In this document: one piece after another, positions 54,807-64,000 of the stretch
How the letters are laid out: each line of letters begins with the position of its first letter
Position numbering within the stretch: the stretch's first letter is position 1
Assembly: GCA_002989075.1 (NCBI GenBank)
Contig: PSQN01000001.1
Span: 533,760 to 597,759 of the forward strand
DNA from: Arthonia radiata
Taxonomy: Eukaryota; Ascomycota; Arthoniomycetes; Arthoniales; Arthoniaceae
DNA length: 64,000 bases
Direction: 5' to 3'
Notes under the pieces: generated by a model
Database searches by the model: none
What the model was told of the DNA's origin: nothing
The model's input: the letters and a program-made list of their open reading frames with translations, nothing else
Translations under genes and position numbers: made by a program

Positions 54807-55014
54807 CTTGACAATGCTGTTGTCAGAAAAGGGTCGATAGGGTGTGATCGCGAACAAAGGTGGAAAAAGTTGTTGCCTGAATTATAAGGCGAAAATCAAA
54901 CATGATATTTCAGATACGGTTTGGGAAATGTCATTGACGAGAGTATTCGCGACCTCACTGTTTGCTTTAGAACACAGCTTGCGTCTGGATACAAACGTCG
55001 TTAGCAACCAGATA

Positions 55015-56519
55015 TGTCGCGCAGAGCCCCCGATCCCGCAGCGGATCGCCGTGCACAGAATCAGCAGACGCTGAAAACGCTCGTGAAAGTTGAATGCAAC
55101 AAGAGCTGTGCGGATTGCAAGAGGAACAAGCGTCTGTCCACCTACGAGAGCTCGTACCGAAGCTCCAGCTAACGGTTCGTTAGATCCAAGATGGGCCAGC
55201 TGGAATCTGGGCGTCTTCGTCTGCATTCGGTTCGCCATGCCTACCCCTCCGCACACAATGCTTTGCTGACTCGACGTAGATGTTCGGGCATCCACCGAGG
55301 CATGGGCACACACATCAGCAGAGTCAAATCGGTCGATCTAGACTCATGGACAGACGAGCAGCTAGGGAACATGCTCAAATGGGGAAATGCGCGCGCAAAC
55401 AAGTATGAGGAGACCGCGAAGCGCAAGGACGCATACTGACGGTGCCAGATATTGGGAGTCGAAACTGGCGCAAGGTCACGTACCAGCTGATGCGTAAGGG
55501 AAACCGGGAATGCGCAGACTTCGTCAATACTGACCGCGCGAACAGGAAGATGGAGAACTTCATACGGACCAAGTACGAATCAAAAAGATGGGTGATGGAT
55601 GGGCCAATGCCTGACCCGTCCACACTGGATGTAGGAGGGGACGATGAGATCGCAAGTCTTACTCATGAAGGTGCATTGTCAAGGATCCTAACAGTGATGC
55701 AGCCTTTGAACGTCGTACAAGAAAAGGCCAAGCTTGACCGCTCCTCATCCACGCGCACTTCCTCCGCGCCCTCCGCAGCACCCCTCCCACAGCCTCGTCT
55801 GCCACCAAAGCAAGTCAATCTCTTCGACATCGATGACGAACCACCACCGCCCGCACCCAGACCGAACTCGGCGATCACACCAGGCACACGGCCACCCCCT
55901 TCCACACAAGCACCCTCACAAGTCAAGCCGAACAAAACAGGAGATTCACTACTTGGATTCGACTTCTTCGGTCCTACATCATCTAACCCACCGCCGCGAC
56001 CAAGCAGTGCCGCAGCTTCGACACCCGGAATATCCTCAGGCCCTTCGCGTCCAGACCTGAAACAATCCATCCTGTCCCTCTACGCCGCCAAACCCCAGCC
56101 TCCACCCCAGCAACAACATCAGCGTTCCATATCTGGCGCCCAACAAGCCCCGAACCAGCCTCTCGGCGGTCTCGACGACGCCTTCGGCAGCCTCAACTTC
56201 TCAAGTGCCCCGCCATCGATTCAACCACAACCGTCAGCTTTCTCCAACCTCACAAGCCCCACCTCTCCGCCCACAGCAACCCGTACCAAACCAAGCATAG
56301 GCGGCGGCGGCTTCTTCGATCCAAAGCCACCTCCTTCAAACCCGCCCCCCGTTCAAGCACCCACACAGCCGCGCATTCAACGAGGTCTCAGCTCCTCCAG
56401 CGATTTTGGAGACTTCGCCTCCTCGGCAATGCCCCCAGCGAAGAGCGCGCCGGCGCCAGCCGCACGGAGTCAAGGCAATGGCCTGACATACGACCTTTTC
56501 GACTTTAGCGCGCCGGCTG

Positions 56520-56556
<37 letters not shown>

Positions 56557-57070
56557 ACCTGCACCTGCGCCGATGAATCCGCCGCCTGTTTCCGCTGCGA
56601 ATTACAGCTCGAATAACTTCGATTCTTCCGTCTTTAATCTCTCATCACCCAAACCCGTGCCGACGCAGACACAGTCGGCTGCGCCGGCTCCGCCACCTAA
56701 GCCCGTCGCGACGAGTGGTCTCGACAATCCCTGGGGCGCAAGCGACGTCTGGGCTTCCAACGACGCTCCTGCCCCTACAGCACCAGCACCAGCACCCGCC
56801 CCAGCGCCATTGTCAGCGCCGGTGAAGTCCGCGCCAACTATCGCACCGATGGACGACTTCGGCGGCTGGGCCAGCAGTGTAACGCCCACTGCTCCTGCCC
56901 CTCCGATGGCGCAGCCGAGAGTGCAGGCTGATGAAGACTTTGGCGGCTGGGAGAGCCAGCCGGGTGCTCCCAATCAAGCAAATACCAGCGGTGCAGGTAC
57001 GGCGCCGTCGAAGCCGGCGGGTGGAGGCTTTGGCGGAAGTGAAGATCTGTTCTCGAATGTGTGGGAGTAA
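55015..57070 (+). CDS. AGE2: ArfGAP of the Age2/SMAP type (5 exons)
   Basis: Model: exons 55015-55132, 55184-55229, 55280-55402, 55449-55493 and 55546-57070 (introns 51, 50, 46, 52 bp) give 618 residues. The ArfGAP zinc finger uses C32, C35, C53 and C56, with catalytic Arg61 in [24 protein letters not shown] and [15 protein letters not shown] finish the domain at about residue 140. It stimulates GTP hydrolysis on Arf at the trans-Golgi/endosome. The remainder is Pro/Ala/Ser-rich and disordered with repeated FGDF, DDFGGW and NPWG motifs typical of clathrin- or adaptor-binding tails. All four introns lie inside the ArfGAP domain. A (TGCTCC)6 run encodes Pro-Ala repeats. Confidence 0.95.
56521..56556 (+). 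repeat. Coding hexanucleotide repeat (TGCTCC)6
   Basis: Six perfect copies encode an alternating Ala-Pro run in the AGE2 tail. The unit length keeps the frame, so copy-number changes would alter only linker length. Confidence 0.9.
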
Positions 57071-57133
57071 ATATGTGGACATTGTGTGTAGGATGAATAT
57101 GAGATTTGTGTGAAAAAACCCTTGACTGTGTCG

Positions 57134-57224
57134 TGTCTTGTGCTTCTGCGTTGCTATGTCTTGTGCTTCTGCATTGCTACGTCTTGTGTTTGTGTATCAC
57201 TCCGCTTGCGCTTCCTCGTTGCTA
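57134..57224. repeat. Decaying 23-bp tandem repeat, about 4 copies
   Basis: Units at 57,134-57,156 and 57,157-57,179 differ at one base (TGTCTTGTGCTTCTGC then G/ATTGCTA); the units at 57,180-57,202 and 57,203-57,224 are progressively diverged. It lies in the 3' region of AGE2, between two convergent genes, and explains the Cys/Leu-rich open frames there. Confidence 0.8.
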
Positions 57225-57534
57225 TGTCTCACGCGGCCAGGCGCTGTTCGCGGGCACTGGCCGGTCATGCTCCTGCTCCTTGGCCCGCCACGCTATCATC
57301 TGCGCGACAAGTCTACTCGGCGGACGACTTTCGAGACATGCGCTCCGCGTGCTCTACATTCTGGCTCATACGACTGCCGGGTATATATGTGCTGTGCGTC
57401 CTCGCGCCAGACCGCTCACCAACATCTCCTCTCCATTTGCAGCGCTTGCTAATGAAGTCTTCACCTCCTCTCATTCGCTTGTCGTATCTTGACGCAATTA
57501 CCAAAGTCATCTCTCGACTCGCCAATGGACCACA

Positions 57535-57947
57535 TCACCGAAACCACGACAGCACAAACCTCAACAAATAATATAACACGACCACGCACACCACAATAAT
57601 GCCGCTCAGCTTGAGTATCGCGACTTTATTCCCCTGCTGCGCCATCCGTGTCATCCTGCCCGCGCTCCCCTTGATACTGCCGCTGAGATTGCTGAAGATT
57701 TCAGTCTATGACTTGTCAGCACGTACCCTTCACAAGTTCTCACCATCACAACGCTTCGGACCGACACTCCTTCCCAGAGGTACATGGTAGAGTAGATGGA
57801 GACTGCACGTACAGATGAATCAATAGCCTCCTGATTCCTTGCATTATCATAGATATCCACCGTCACGCTCCGCAGCGCCGAAACCTTTCCCGAGAGCTCG
57901 TCGAGGCGGGAGTTGTTCTGGCGTTCGCGCTCGTAGGATTCGGACAT
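57535..57947 (-). CDS. SFT1: Sft1/Bet1-type Golgi SNARE (2 exons)
   Basis: Model: exons 57947-57813 and 57705-57535 (intron 107 bp, GTACGT donor, GCTGAC branch, TAG acceptor) give 101 residues, the size expected for Sft1. The N-terminus MSESYERERQNNSRLDELSG begins the SNARE helix, which continues through TVDIYDNARNQEAID and, after the junction, EIFSNLSGSIKGSAGRMTRM with the spacing of a Qc/Bet1-like SNARE. A C-terminal anchor (LSGIIVVCVVVLYYLLRFVL) ends the protein. Sft1 acts in retrograde transport within the Golgi. The second exon is too short to stand out as an open frame. It is convergent with AGE2, also a Golgi trafficking gene. Confidence 0.93.
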
Positions 57948-58608
57948 TTTTGTGCTCTTTGCCCTCTTTCTCTATTGAGATTGCGCGTCGGGAATTTGAT
58001 GTCAGAAGCTATGTCGTGGACGTGAACGAGCCCTCGAGTGCTTTTCAGCTGAGGGAACTTGCGTAGATGGGGAAGATGGGCGCCGGAGGTAGTTGCGTGA
58101 GTCCTATGAAGGAACCAGCTGCATACTGGATGATCGATGGTTCGTTGTGGTATTTGTGACCGTAGTGCTGCTCGCGGGAGCTTGTGACGTTGTGATTAGG
58201 CAGGCTTGTTTGCGGTGTCGTTGGGCGAGATCAGATGAAAGCGCGGCAACTTCCGTCCATAGCGATTTGGGCAGGTTAGAGGGTCAAGTAGTGAAACAAG
58301 ATGAAAACGGACAACGAGGGAATGAAATGCCACGAGCGTCTCTAATATTGTAAGTGCGTGTAAGCGCGAGGTTCTACACGACCCTGCTCTCGGATGACAA
58401 GGGGAGACCCGTGGGATAAATACGCGGACAAGTCCTGGACAACTATGCATCACTATTGAAGCGCCAGACAATGCCATGCTGTATGTACAATGCTCCTGGT
58501 ATCATGTTCTCAACGTATAGCCATGCTTTTCCAACTAGCAGCGACGTGCTCAAGTGCGGTCATGCAATGCTGTATAAACTCGATGGGCGGATCATGTCGA
58601 TGATCATC
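57948..58608. other. Intergenic, promoter of SFT1 and 3' flank of DBF4
   Basis: About 660 bp without a supported gene or repeat. Confidence 0.5.
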
Positions 58609-60702
58609 TCACACTCTGACGAGCTTCTTCAATAGGTCGTCCAACTCCTTCCAGTTCTCATCTGATGCTGCGAATTTCTTATGCTTTTTACCGGCGATAT
58701 GCTGTAACGAGCGTCAGCGAGAGCTTGTTCGTAGGGGAAAGGGAGCGATACATACCTCATGGAAGTCCTCATACTTATCCTTGCAATTCTCACAATACCC
58801 AGGCTTCGGCTCACGCTTGTCGACTTTCTTCTTCTTAGCCGCCTGCTGTCTCTGCTGCCGTTGAGCTTTCGAGTCGTCTTCCGTGCCCTCCTCATCCTCG
58901 TGGATCTGCTCGAGAGCTTCCCCTGCCTTCTGTCGTGTACTGCGACGAGGTCCGGACGCCTGGTCATTGTTGATTGCGGCGCGGACGTCGTTGATGTTGA
59001 AAGAGGAGGGAACACTATTCCCCGATAGCCCACTCTGACCTGACAAGCCACTCTGCCGCTCGAGGACTTTCCGACTCATTTGGTGCTGTTGTCTGCTCAT
59101 ACCAACTCTGGCGCCAGGGGCAGACGGGGCTGTAGATGAGTACATCTGTGATCGAATTGCCGATGTGATGTTCTGACCCTGCAAGCCAGACGCCATGGGC
59201 TCACCACCTGGATTTCGAGGTATGCCCTTGAAGTTAGCATGGGTGCTACCCAACAGAGGAGGCATGTTCTCTGTCCCGCAGCTAGTATTCCGGCTCAAGG
59301 TAGGTGCCTCAAAGCCCTTGCTTGGTGCAGCTGATAACGTTGGCTTGACGATACTATTCTGTGCTGCGCCGACCTCGCGCAGCACGTTCTTTTCAGGACT
59401 GCGTGTCTGACTGCGTGTCCGTGCAGGTCGTTTGGTCGCCTCAGTCGCCGTTGGAGCAGTGTGTGCGCGAGTGAGTCTAGGAGGCCCTTGCGCTGCTTTC
59501 TCCTGCTCCTTCTTCAACCGCTGCTGCTCGGCGCGACGCTCTGCTGGTGGTTCCTCGATGAACGGACATCGACCCTTCGACACACTTCGCAGCTGCGGCC
59601 ATTCGCCGTCTTCTTTTCTCGCCGGCACGTTCCACTCTCGAATCATCACCGGCTTCACCTGCTCGTCCATATCGTGAATGTAAATATAGACGCCCTTGAA
59701 TGGTATGATCTCTTGCCATGGCTTGCGTTGCACCGCAGCATTGTTTTTCTCGTTCCTCAACAGTTGGGACAGATCGTCGCCTTCACGTTCTCGCTTCAGT
59801 GGTATAGCCTTGGAAAGGGTCGCGCTGCCACCACGCGTCGGGGGCTCATCATCTTCAGCAGCGTCTGCATTGAACATGGCCGTCATCATTCGCTCAAACT
59901 TTTCCAAACTCCATATCTTGATACCAAGGTCCCTAGCCTTATGTAAAATGTCGTTGGTGTGTTGTGCATGCCTTGCATCCCATGCAGCTCTTCCTGCTGC
60001 TTGCTCCTGCAATAATTGCTTCCCTGATTGCTGAGCCCGCGATGCTGGCCGTTCATGTTTTTGGCTGAGTACCGACGGATCGATTGTTGCTCTGGGATCT
60101 TTCGAAGAGGATCCCGCTTCTGGGGGTATAGGACGTGTCGTCACAACTTGGGTGACATCTTTGGAGAAGAATTGCTCATGCCGCTGGAGGCGAGGTCAGT
60201 GTTGCCAAACAACGAATCTGCATGCAGGATGGTGACCTACCGCGCCCAACCGGACAAGAATACGCTTCGACTTTGCAGCGACGTCTGATGGCAGACCATC
60301 GAAGTAAAACACAAAAGTGGGGAACACGCGACGGTAATGTTTCCTCCAGTTCTGCATCTGCTCTTTGCTCTGTCCGGTTTGCTCAACAGCTTTTGCTTCC
60401 GTCTTGATCGGTACATTCTGGCGTGCATCCTGGGCTGCTAGGAGCTTCCTCTGGAACAAACTCTGAGGTGCGTTGTCCCGCCTTTCAGCAAACACTCTTC
60501 CCTCGGGCTCGTTCACCGAGATCTTCTGAGCTCTTCTAAAGCTTGCATTGACCGTGCCGAGGTTCTGCCTCTTCTTCGGCGGGGAAATAGGATCCTCATT
60601 CTCCCCCAATGGGGCCCGTCCACGTTTTGACGCGAGCGTGACACGACGCGGTGAATTGACGGCATTTGGATTATCGGCGAGAGGGACGCGATTGGACAAC
60701 AT
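58609..60702 (-). CDS. DBF4: Dbf4/Dfp1-type regulatory subunit of Cdc7 kinase (3 exons)
   Basis: Model: exons 60702-60241, 60183-58756 and 58701-58609 (introns 57 and 54 bp) give 660 residues. Motif N (BRCT-like) spans the first junction: FVFYFDGLPSDVAAK, then RLGARHEQFFSKDVTQVVTT. Motif M reads KPWQEIIPFKGVYIYIHD. The C-terminal motif is the Dbf4 zinc finger, PGYCENCKDKYEDFHE then HIAGKKHKKFA, completed only after the second splice. Dbf4 activates Cdc7 (Hsk1) to phosphorylate the MCM helicase at S phase in the nucleus. Linkers are basic and disordered, with an LSGQSGLSG repeat near residue 540. Confidence 0.95.
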
Positions 60703-61192
60703 CTGGTGTCAGTGTCCAGAGATTGAGGAGCTGTATGGAGATCCTGAGCCACCTAAAGCTGGTGGAAAAGGCAAACATACACAAGGTACGTGTGGATGTG
60801 GGTGGGAAAGAGGTATCAACGGCTACCACGTGAGAAGCCTGCTAGCATTGCATGAGCGAAGGTATCCCAGCCGAGTTCTAGACCAGGTCTGACCCTTCGA
60901 GCCACGCAAATTGGAGAGGAATGAGGTATGGGAGAAGAATGGGAGGTGTGGTCCGTGATGTGTTGACGGTGCTACTGCTTGTTTGTTTGTCTGGCAACCC
61001 TAAGCTCTATCTGACTCGCTCCCACCTAGTGCTAATGAAGCATCTGCTCACACGTCACACAACGCAAAACTATACTGCACAGTATCGCAATTGCATTTGC
61101 ATAAATTTGTTTTGATAAGGTCACAGACCAGAGAATCGAAACGCTATAACATGGCCGGGCAATGGAATGCATTGTCCTTACTCCCAGGGTAT
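60703..61192. other. Intergenic between tandem DBF4 and ICP55 genes
   Basis: The interval holds the DBF4 promoter and the 3' flank of ICP55. A plus-strand frame at 60,548-60,892 runs from antisense DBF4 into this space and has no family features. Confidence 0.5.
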
Positions 61193-62833
61193 CTACCGCC
61201 GCAATGCTTCAATATCAACGACCTGAATTCAATTAGCGAAGCTCTCGGAAAGTTGGGTGTCCACAGTCGAGCTCACCTCCTTCACGGCTTCAGGGCTTAG
61301 CACCAGAGGATGCTCCTCTTGAATGCAGACACTGTCCTCAATGCGCATGCCCATGCCACGGAAGTGCTCTGGCCACCGCTCATCATGGCCTACGTAAATA
61401 CCTCTGTCAATGGTCAGCGATCGATCATTTCAGACATGATCACCCTTCGCACTCACGGCTCGACTGTGATGCACTGGCCCTTTTTCAGGTAGCCTGAGCG
61501 CGGATACCCTGGACAGTCATGGATATCAAGACCTATGAAGTGACCTAGGTGATGGGGAAACAGCGTGTCCATGGCCTGGCAGTGTTAGCAGACGCGTTCT
61601 TCAAAGTCTCCGATTCAGACATACTCGTCCAGACAAGTCGAATCCCAGCGCACTGAGTCCGTCACGTAATGCGGTGTCAGCAACACTGTGTAGCTTGTCG
61701 AGCGACATGTTCGCGTTTTCTCGGCAAAGAGCAACGCACGTGCGCTGCACACCCAGAATCATCTCATACAGATCCCGCTGCGCCGGCGTAAACTTGCCAT
61801 TGACCGGCCACGTCCTCGTGATGTCCGCGACGTACCCACCATATTCGCCTCCTGCATCAGCGCACACCATCATGCCATCGTATAGGACGTCGTCGTTTCG
61901 CACGTAGTGAATCTGATTGGCATTCTCGCCACCTGCGATAACCGGAACATAGGCAGAGGCTTCACAGCCATTCTTCTTGAATTGATATTCGAGGAACCCC
62001 TCGAGGTTCAACTCCGCCTCCCAATGCTGACGCATGGCTTCTGTGAAACCTCGCCCCGAAGCTTGTCCGGCTCTGCGCATGTTGGCGATTTCCGCGCCAC
62101 TTTTGAATGTTCGCAATTGATTCACATATGGGCGCAAAGGCCTCGGATTGCCGGTGTCAAGAATCTCCCGGAAGCGCTGCCACTTAGAATTATTTGAACC
62201 GAACACTATTCGTGAAAAGGTAGATCGCTGTTGGGCCTGGGTAGGGATGTCTGTGAGGATGTGCGATGCACTGGCAACGATGTCTGAGAGAGGCTTGTTC
62301 ACGAGATTGATGTCGCCGGCCTCGTCCGCGTTGAAGACATCTTGTGCAGCCTGTGTGCCTGATCTTGATCCTTCCCACACCTCTTTCGTAGGATCTTTCG
62401 GCCTCACGTAGAGATGAAACGTGTGGTCATTGCCCGAAGTGCCTTTCTCGATGACAGCGACTGCATCAGGCTCGTTGAAACCGGTCAAATAGAAGAAGGA
62501 GGGCTCTTGGTGAAATTTGTAAAAGACGGCACCTGAGCGCGTCTTGATGTCAGAAGCTGCGAGAATGGCTACGCTGCCTGCAGGCATTGCCTGGGCGAGC
62601 TTCGCGCGCCTTTCGGCATACTCGAGCGCGGTGATACCAGGAGTCAGTTCACCGAGCTTTAGCAGATGTGGGTGTGTTTCGTGGAGAGGCTGGCCGAAAT
62701 GTAGATCGGCCGCAGATACATATGATCGCCTGCATGGGCGGATCGTAATGTCACCGTGCAGAGCGTGAGAACGCCATGCCGGCCGTACGGCTCTCACTAT
62801 ACGACTTGCAGCATGCAAGATCGACGAGTGCAT
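61193..62833 (-). CDS. ICP55: Icp55-type mitochondrial aminopeptidase P (4 exons)
   Basis: Model: exons 62833-61625, 61575-61457, 61403-61277 and 61222-61193 (introns 49, 53, 54 bp) give 494 residues. The N-terminus is an Arg/Ser/Ala-rich mitochondrial presequence (MHSSILHAASRIVRAVRPAW). An aminopeptidase P N-domain follows (FYLTGFNEPDAVAVIE). The M24 'pita-bread' domain has metal ligands in CADAGGEYGGYVADITRTW (two Asp), GHFIGLDIHD (His), ITVEP (Glu) and RIEDSV (Glu). Icp55 trims one residue from matrix proteins after MPP cleavage. The start is the first ATG in frame. It is divergent from the sirtuin gene. Confidence 0.95.
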
Positions 62834-63080
62834 AGATGAATGCAAACTCCATGAATGCAAGAAGAGATGAAGAGACGCTGTTGGACTTTGCTTCGCGCGT
62901 CGAATTCTCGGAGCAATTGATGACTGCGCGAGTCATATCCCTATCGATAATCACCACCACCAACTGAAGCTGTCTTGTCGTGCTTACATTGGTCGCACGA
63001 GGCAAAATCCATAGAGGGCAACAAAGGATGCCAACATCCAACCCTGGTGCGCTCGCAACCACTTCTCTGCACAGTGATCC
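62834..63080. promoter_or_regulatory. Divergent promoter of ICP55 and the sirtuin gene
   Basis: The two starts are 247 bp apart (358 bp if the sirtuin begins at 63,192). No individual site was recognised. Confidence 0.45.
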
Positions 63081-64000
63081 ATGCGCTATAGCGCTTTCCG
63101 TAACCCATTTTCCAGCATTTCCATGGTAGTCTCGAAAGACTTGAAGCGTGAGTTGCGCGCGAAAGCTGCTGAAGTAAACCGTCGCTACACCATGGCGGCC
63201 CCAGCTCCAACGACGGAGACTCACGTCACGGCAGAAGATAAAGCTTCGTTCAGAAAGCATTTGGCTTCCTCTAAACGCGTGCTCGCCCTGTGTGGTGCAG
63301 GTCTGAGTGCAGCTTCTGGCCTTCCTACGTTCAGAGGCGCGGGTGGTCTGTGGCGCAACAATGATGCTACCCAGTTGGCAACACCGGAAGCATTTGAGAC
63401 CGACCCCGGCCTTGTGTGGCAATTTTATGGCTACCGTCGTCACATGGCGCTGCAGGCCAACCCAAACCCCGCGCACTACGCCTTGGCCGAGCTCACAGGC
63501 AAGAAGGACTTCTTGACCATATCACAGAATGTCGACGGTCTATCTCCACGCGCGAATCATCCTCGAGACCAGCTTGAACTTCTCCACGGCTCGCTCTTCG
63601 ACATCAAGTGCACAGGTTTTGACTGCGACTACATCGAGAAGGACAACTTCAAGGACCCCTTGGTGCCCGCTTTGGAGATACCCAAAGATCCTAACGACCC
63701 TAGCAAAGATATGGACATTTCTCAAGTTGCCTCACCACTTCGCAAGATACGACCGGACGAGCTTCCACAGTGTCCAAAGTGTCGTAAAGGTCTTCTACGC
63801 CCTGGCGTGGTCTGGTTTGGGGAGTCTCTGCCTGTCGATACCATAGATAGGGTAGATGCATGGATAAACCAGCCCGACAAGATCGACCTGCTTATGGTCA
63901 TAGGGACGTAAGTATCGACAGTCTAAAAGATTGAGATTTCTGTGGCAAGATGCTGACAACTTCCGAACAGCTCGGCCATTGTCTGGCCTGCGGCCGGATA
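63081..64000 (+). CDS. SIRT5-like NAD-dependent protein deacylase (partial, runs off the window)
   Basis: Exon 63081-63907, a 63-bp intron (63908-63970), then exon 63971 continuing past the window end. GAGLSAASGLPTFRGAGGLWR is the sirtuin NAD-binding signature (starting at residue 72), TISQNVDGLSPRA continues it, and H169 in ELLHGS is catalytic. The zinc pairs begin C177 and C182; the second pair is CPKC. WQFYGYRR holds Y116 and R119, matching the Tyr-x2-Arg that lets SIRT5 bind succinyl, malonyl or glutaryl lysine. The 37 basic residues before a second ATG at 63,192 (strong ACCATGG context) could be a mitochondrial presequence; choosing 63,192 would give a cytosolic start. Confidence 0.93.

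Noticed and set aside
55442-55545. Contiguous coding start of the ArfGAP gene at 55,442
   Set aside because: This stretch spans one exon and two introns; the true frame is obtained only after splicing, which restores the [13 protein letters not shown] block.
60548-60892. 114-codon plus-strand open frame
   Set aside because: Mostly antisense to the first DBF4 exon and its promoter, with no motif.
1-64000. tRNA, rRNA or other structured RNA genes
   Set aside because: I looked for tRNA B-box-like GGTTCGAATCC stretches and found none with a matching A-box; no rRNA-like sequence was noticed. A covariance-model search would be needed to be sure.

Overview
This is nuclear DNA of a filamentous ascomycete (Pezizomycotina, most likely a Dothideomycete; species not determinable). 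Evidence: genes are compact, with introns of about 46-107 bp that carry CTNAC-like branch points; the gene content is fungal (Zn2Cys6 regulator, But2-domain wall protein, RIC8, SFT1, AGE2, ICP55, DUG2, DBF4); and one AT-rich block is almost devoid of CpA and TpG, the footprint of repeat-induced point mutation (RIP).

Layout. (1) 1-13,690 is an AT-rich transposon island. It holds a Copia LTR retrotransposon (2880-8291, minus strand) with paired LTRs and a perfect 5-bp target duplication, a lone LTR of the same family in the opposite orientation at the window start, a RIP-degraded hAT DNA transposon (about 9050-11,480, plus strand) and unassignable AT-rich sequence. (2) 13,770-16,643 is a divergent SDR / Zn2Cys6 regulator pair at the island edge; its shared promoter has four exact copies of a CGG-containing 7-mer. 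(3) 17,057-18,831 is a secreted But2-domain protein with CNPA repeats. (4) 20,137-28,142 holds five consecutive redox enzymes: a Gfo/Idh/MocA dehydrogenase, a sorbitol-type zinc dehydrogenase, a KduD-like SDR, an aldo-keto reductase and myo-inositol oxygenase. This reads as a candidate inositol -> glucuronate -> sugar-acid catabolic cluster, and is the most interesting feature of the window. (5) 28,481-38,182 is gene-poor: a small membrane protein, a 65-residue two-exon protein, an NmrA-like reductase, a diverged ~205-bp tandem repeat, a CorA-like membrane protein and a GPI-anchored protein. (6) 39,020-64,000 is dense, mostly housekeeping: RIC8, an SDR, a SYLF-SH3 actin protein, an unknown membrane protein with an acidic coiled coil, a DUF6590-like protein, an L-asparaginase-type Ntn hydrolase divergent from DUG2, an unknown disordered protein overlapping riboflavin kinase tail to tail, the ArfGAP AGE2, the SNARE SFT1, DBF4, ICP55 and a SIRT5-like sirtuin cut by the window end.

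Gene models were built by hand from translated frames plus GT..AG splice signals and phase. Where frame allows only one acceptor, several introns end in AAG rather than CAG/TAG. Functional names rest on recognised motifs only; no database search was run.
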